From positions 310,001 through 374,000 of the forward strand of contig NZ_QEHR01000004.1 in assembly GCF_003095375.1 (NCBI RefSeq): a DNA stretch of 64,000 nt. Reading direction: 5' to 3'. Below are positions 60,965-64,000 of the stretch, piece by piece; positions within the stretch are counted from its first letter, which is position 1, and each line of letters begins with the position of its first letter. The stretch comes from Marixanthomonas spongiae. GTDB taxonomy: Bacteria; Bacteroidota; Bacteroidia; Flavobacteriales; Flavobacteriaceae. The notes beneath the pieces are model-generated. The model saw only the letters and a list, made by a program, of their open reading frames with translations, was not told the DNA's origin and did not search any database. A program made the position numbers and the translations under genes.

Positions 60965-63901
60965 ATGAAATTAAAACTATCCCTGCTTGGGTTGTTTTTA
61001 CTGGCGTTATGTTCAGTACAAGCCCAAGACAAAAATGGAGCGAAACCAGCCTTTATTGGAAAAGCAATTTCAATGCAAAAAGTTCCATCTATTGCTTCTC
61101 AAACCAATCTTCCTGCTGCTAGAGTAAAAGAAAGAGAGATGTATGATGCAAGAGCTTCCAAAAACAACGTGATTCCTGGCAAAGACCCACAAACGGAGGA
61201 CGATTATTTTGTGCGCAACCCACATCGATTGACAGGAAAAATTGCAGGAAAACAGCCCTCTTTGGTGTTTGATGCAGCACAGTCCAACTCACAACCTACC
61301 GACCCTGCACTGGCGGTTGGTCCCGATCATGTGTTTGTTGTGTTCAACACCGGTTTTATAATTTATGATAAAGCAGGTAATGCATTGACTCCACAAACGG
61401 CACCAAACCCAACCATCTTCCCAAATGGCGGTTGTTGCGACCTTACCGTTTCTTACGACAATGCGGCGGACCGCTGGGTAATCACCTTTTTAGGTGCCGG
61501 TGCACAGGTAGCAGTATCCGATGGTCCCGACCCGATCAATGATGGATGGTATGTGTATAACATACCGACTATTACTGATTATCAAAAACTTTCAATTTGG
61601 AGTGATGGCTATTATATTACAGACAATACAAACGGACCGGGTGGAGACCCGAATTTGGCTGTTAATGTATTAGAGCGTGATGCTATGTTAGCGGGCGATC
61701 CCAATGCCCAGATAATTGGGTTTCCATTGCCAGGTATTGCTACAAACGGTTTTTACAGTCCACAGGCCATTAACGTTACCGACGGCAACATGCCAGCGGC
61801 TGGAAGTGCTCCCATTGTCTATCTACAAGACGACGCTTGGGGCGGTGTTTCAGAGGATCATTTAAAAGTATGGACGGTCGATGTAGATTGGGATACCCCA
61901 GGTAATTCAACCATTTCACAGCCTAATGAACTTACAACAACCCCATTTATAGGTGTATTTGATGGTGGTAGTTTTTCTAACTTGAGCCAACCTGGAGGCG
62001 GATCTATAGATGCATTACAGGCAACGATTATGAACCAAGCTCAGTTTAGAAAATTTTCAGGGCATAATTCGGCCGTTTTCAACTTTGTGGTTGATACTGA
62101 TGCTTCTGGAGGCAAATTGGCTGGGATTCGTTGGTACGAACTGCGCCAACCGGGTGATGGACAACCTTGGACCATATACCAAGAAGGAACTTATACTTCT
62201 ACAAACGGCAAACACGCCTGGCATGGAAGTATGATGATGGACCTGCAAGGAAATATAGGGATGGGCTATACCGCAATGGCAGGGCCCGATACGCCAAATC
62301 CTTCCGATTTTAGGGTAAGTTCCTACTACACAGGCCGCTTTGCTTCAGACCCCTTAAACACCATGACCGTTAGTGAAGAGCTTATTGCTGCCGGTAATGG
62401 CAACATTCCTTCAAACCGGTACGGGGATTACAGTAAGATAGATTTGGATCCTAACAATGATAAAGAGTTCTGGTTCATTAACGAATATATCAATTCCGGA
62501 AGGAAAGATGTGGTTGGGGTGTTTCAAATTGCACCAAACTTTAACGATGATGTAGGCGTAGTAAGTATTGACGAACCCGTTACCGGAACTTTATCGGGAA
62601 GTGAAGATGTAACTGTGACCATTTTCAATTTTGGTCAAAATGCAGCTTCAAATTTCGATGTAACCTACCAAGTAGATGGCGGGGCATTGGTAACCGAGAC
62701 CTTTGCAGGCCCATTGGCTTCTGCAACATCGGCACAATATACCTTTACTGCCACAGCAGATTTATCCACCGTAGGACAAACCTATTCCATTACAGCAGCC
62801 ACCGATTACAGCGCTGATGAAGATAATAGCAACGATTCAACGACAAAAGAAGTGACGTATTTAGAACCCAATGATATTGGTGTTACGGCCATCACGTCAC
62901 CAAATTCTGGTGAAAATTTAACAGCTTCTGAAACTGTTGCCGTTACTATCAATAATTTTGGTGGAGAACCACAGTCCAATTTTGATGTTTCTTATGAGGT
63001 TAATGGCAATATCGTTACAGAAACCGTTGCAGGGCCGTTGGCAGGTAATTCGCAAACAAGTTATACTTTTAATCAAGATGCCGATCTCTCGGCGTTTGGA
63101 ACGTATAACTTTACAGCCTACACGTCTTTGTCCAACGATAGCGATACCAGCAATGATGCCACTTCAAAAGTTGTGGTTAACTCAAATTGCCAACCGGAAT
63201 CCAATTGTTCACTGGGCGACGGTATCCGGTTGTTTCAAGTGGCGAATGTCAACAATTCGTCAGGCTGTGATCCTGATGGGTATGGCGATTACACCAGCAT
63301 TACCGCCGATCTTGAAATAGATACTACTTACGATCTTACCATTACCACAGGATATGGTAATCAGTTTGTTCGCGTATGGATAGACTTTAATGATGATTTT
63401 GTCTTTACGTTAGATGAATTGGTAGTTGATAATTATGAAATTGCCGATGGACAAACTGGTGGAACCCACACTGAGACAATGGATCTCGTAATCCCAGCTG
63501 GTGTAACGTTAGGACAGCACTTAATGCGGGCCAAAACAAATTGGAATTCACCTGTACCAGACGATGCTTGTGAAGAAACGTCTTATGGTGAAACAGAAGA
63601 TTATATGGCCAATATTTTCGATCCATTAAGTACTAACGATCCGTTTAACGATGCTCAGTTTACCATTGTAAACCAAGGAAACAACAACTTTGATGTTACC
63701 TTGAAAACACAATCGGTTACTGGGAAACTGGAGCTAACCGTTTACAATGTGCTTGGGCAACGTATCGTGTACCGCGTGCTTGAAAACGAAGGCAACGGAT
63801 ACCACCACAACCTAAATATGAACTACGTGAAAAGCGGCGTTTATTTAGTGAAAATTGGCAACAATGAAGTAGGAAAAGTACAGCGTATTATTGTTGAATA
63901 G
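60965..63901 (+). CDS. T9SS-secreted protein with CARDB and GEVED domains
   Basis: This 978-residue protein has a Sec signal peptide (MKLKLSLLGLFLLALCSVQA), a long N-terminal beta-rich region of about 500 residues with propeller-like blades (DNAADRWVITFLG, YQKLSIWSDGYYITD), two tandem CARDB-type adhesion domains (about 530-740; DVGVVSIDEP and DIGVTAITSP), a GEVED domain (GYGNQFVRVWIDFNDDF) and a C-terminal type A sorting domain (ELTVYNVLGQRIV, then GVYLVKIGNNEVGKVQRIIV). It should be cell-surface bound or released by the type IX system, perhaps for adhesion or degradation of polymers; no catalytic motif is evident. Confidence 0.92.
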   Translation: MKLKLSLLGLFLLALCSVQAQDKNGAKPAFIGKAISMQKVPSIASQTNLPAARVKEREMYDARASKNNVIPGKDPQTEDDYFVRNPHRLTGKIAGKQPSLVFDAAQSNSQPTDPALAVGPDHVFVVFNTGFIIYDKAGNALTPQTAPNPTIFPNGGCCDLTVSYDNAADRWVITFLGAGAQVAVSDGPDPINDGWYVYNIPTITDYQKLSIWSDGYYITDNTNGPGGDPNLAVNVLERDAMLAGDPNAQIIGFPLPGIATNGFYSPQAINVTDGNMPAAGSAPIVYLQDDAWGGVSEDHLKVWTVDVDWDTPGNSTISQPNELTTTPFIGVFDGGSFSNLSQPGGGSIDALQATIMNQAQFRKFSGHNSAVFNFVVDTDASGGKLAGIRWYELRQPGDGQPWTIYQEGTYTSTNGKHAWHGSMMMDLQGNIGMGYTAMAGPDTPNPSDFRVSSYYTGRFASDPLNTMTVSEELIAAGNGNIPSNRYGDYSKIDLDPNNDKEFWFINEYINSGRKDVVGVFQIAPNFNDDVGVVSIDEPVTGTLSGSEDVTVTIFNFGQNAASNFDVTYQVDGGALVTETFAGPLASATSAQYTFTATADLSTVGQTYSITAATDYSADEDNSNDSTTKEVTYLEPNDIGVTAITSPNSGENLTASETVAVTINNFGGEPQSNFDVSYEVNGNIVTETVAGPLAGNSQTSYTFNQDADLSAFGTYNFTAYTSLSNDSDTSNDATSKVVVNSNCQPESNCSLGDGIRLFQVANVNNSSGCDPDGYGDYTSITADLEIDTTYDLTITTGYGNQFVRVWIDFNDDFVFTLDELVVDNYEIADGQTGGTHTETMDLVIPAGVTLGQHLMRAKTNWNSPVPDDACEETSYGETEDYMANIFDPLSTNDPFNDAQFTIVNQGNNNFDVTLKTQSVTGKLELTVYNVLGQRIVYRVLENEGNGYHHNLNMNYVKSGVYLVKIGNNEVGKVQRIIVE

Positions 63902-63928
63902 TATTTCTATTGAAATTTGAAATTAAAA

Positions 63929-63956
63929 GGCGGAACTTATTGTTCCGTCTTTTTTT
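63929..63956 (+). terminator. Terminator of the T9SS-secreted protein gene
   Basis: An 8-bp stem GGCGGAAC/GTTCCGTC (63929-63936 and 63942-63949, one G-T pair) with a 5-base loop is followed by a T run. Confidence 0.85.
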
Positions 63957-64000
63957 ATATGCTGTTTTTTTATCTCATGTCTCATGTCTGTCAGTAGAAC

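Noticed and set aside
1-64000. CRISPR array, complete tRNA or rRNA gene, or insertion sequence with transposase
   Set aside because: I found no regular spacer-repeat array, no complete tRNA cloverleaf, no rRNA sequence and no transposase or integrase coding sequence.

Overview
The window is a chromosomal segment of a low-GC member of the Bacteroidota, most likely the family Flavobacteriaceae; the genus cannot be fixed from this sequence. The evidence is two proteins with type IX secretion (T9SS) C-terminal sorting domains, a SusC-type TonB-dependent receptor, paired DUF1501/DUF1800 genes, -7 boxes of the TAnnTTTG type, A-rich leaders instead of Shine-Dalgarno sites, and a Bacteroidota-type ligase-associated DNA repair cluster. 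There is no rRNA, complete tRNA, CRISPR array, transposase or integrase. Most of the window is ordinary chromosome with short intergenic gaps.

Layout. 0.1-2 kb: an HDAC-family deacetylase and an EamA transporter. 2-7.8 kb: metG, an exported protein of unknown function and tex, probably one operon. 7.9-11 kb: DUF1800 and DUF1501, the latter with both a Tat-like signal and a T9SS tail. 11.1-12.7 kb: an LD-carboxypeptidase and a lipocalin-like lipoprotein. 12.7-16.4 kb: the most unusual locus, a contractile-tail sheath homologue that carries a signal peptide, followed by two paralogous exported proteins with similar lysine-rich N-termini and duplicated upstream regions. 16.4-21.4 kb: an S9 peptidase, YraN, cysE-cysM and a membrane-anchored XRE regulator. 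21.6-27.3 kb: mfd, a glutathione-reductase-like flavoprotein without the usual catalytic His, and a TspO-like protein. 27.3-33.1 kb: the four-gene ligase-associated repair module (exonuclease, ligase, helicase, PdeM).

33-39 kb: a TerB-like protein, a lipoprotein, fbp, a GNAT, aspartate kinase, an OlsF-like bifunctional acyltransferase, and a DUF1206 gene interrupted by an in-frame amber codon. 39.8-45.3 kb: a flavodoxin-fold reductase and a long operon rsmA-mgtE-thioesterase-cupin-2-hydroxyacid dehydrogenase-VOC-(TM2). 45.5-51.8 kb: DUF4286, a TPR protein, and an operon with a thiamine-binding YkoF-like protein, a PnuC-type transporter, a NadR-like kinase, DUF4301 and ArfB. 52.2-56.1 kb: a sigma-54 response regulator facing a hybrid histidine kinase. 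56.2-58.7 kb: a TPP riboswitch with a greatly extended P3 arm ahead of a TonB-dependent receptor. 58.7-64 kb: a 97-bp inverted-repeat element, a Rieske-like lipoprotein, greA, a HIT protein and a large T9SS-secreted CARDB/GEVED protein.

Two themes cross the window. The first is vitamin B1 uptake: the riboswitch-controlled outer-membrane receptor and the YkoF/PnuC/kinase operon 8 kb away may form one salvage route. The second is short palindromic or hexameric repeats that lie inside reading frames (four in metG, one in tex, one in mfd) and are translated in frame, comparable to palindromic elements known in Rickettsia genes.
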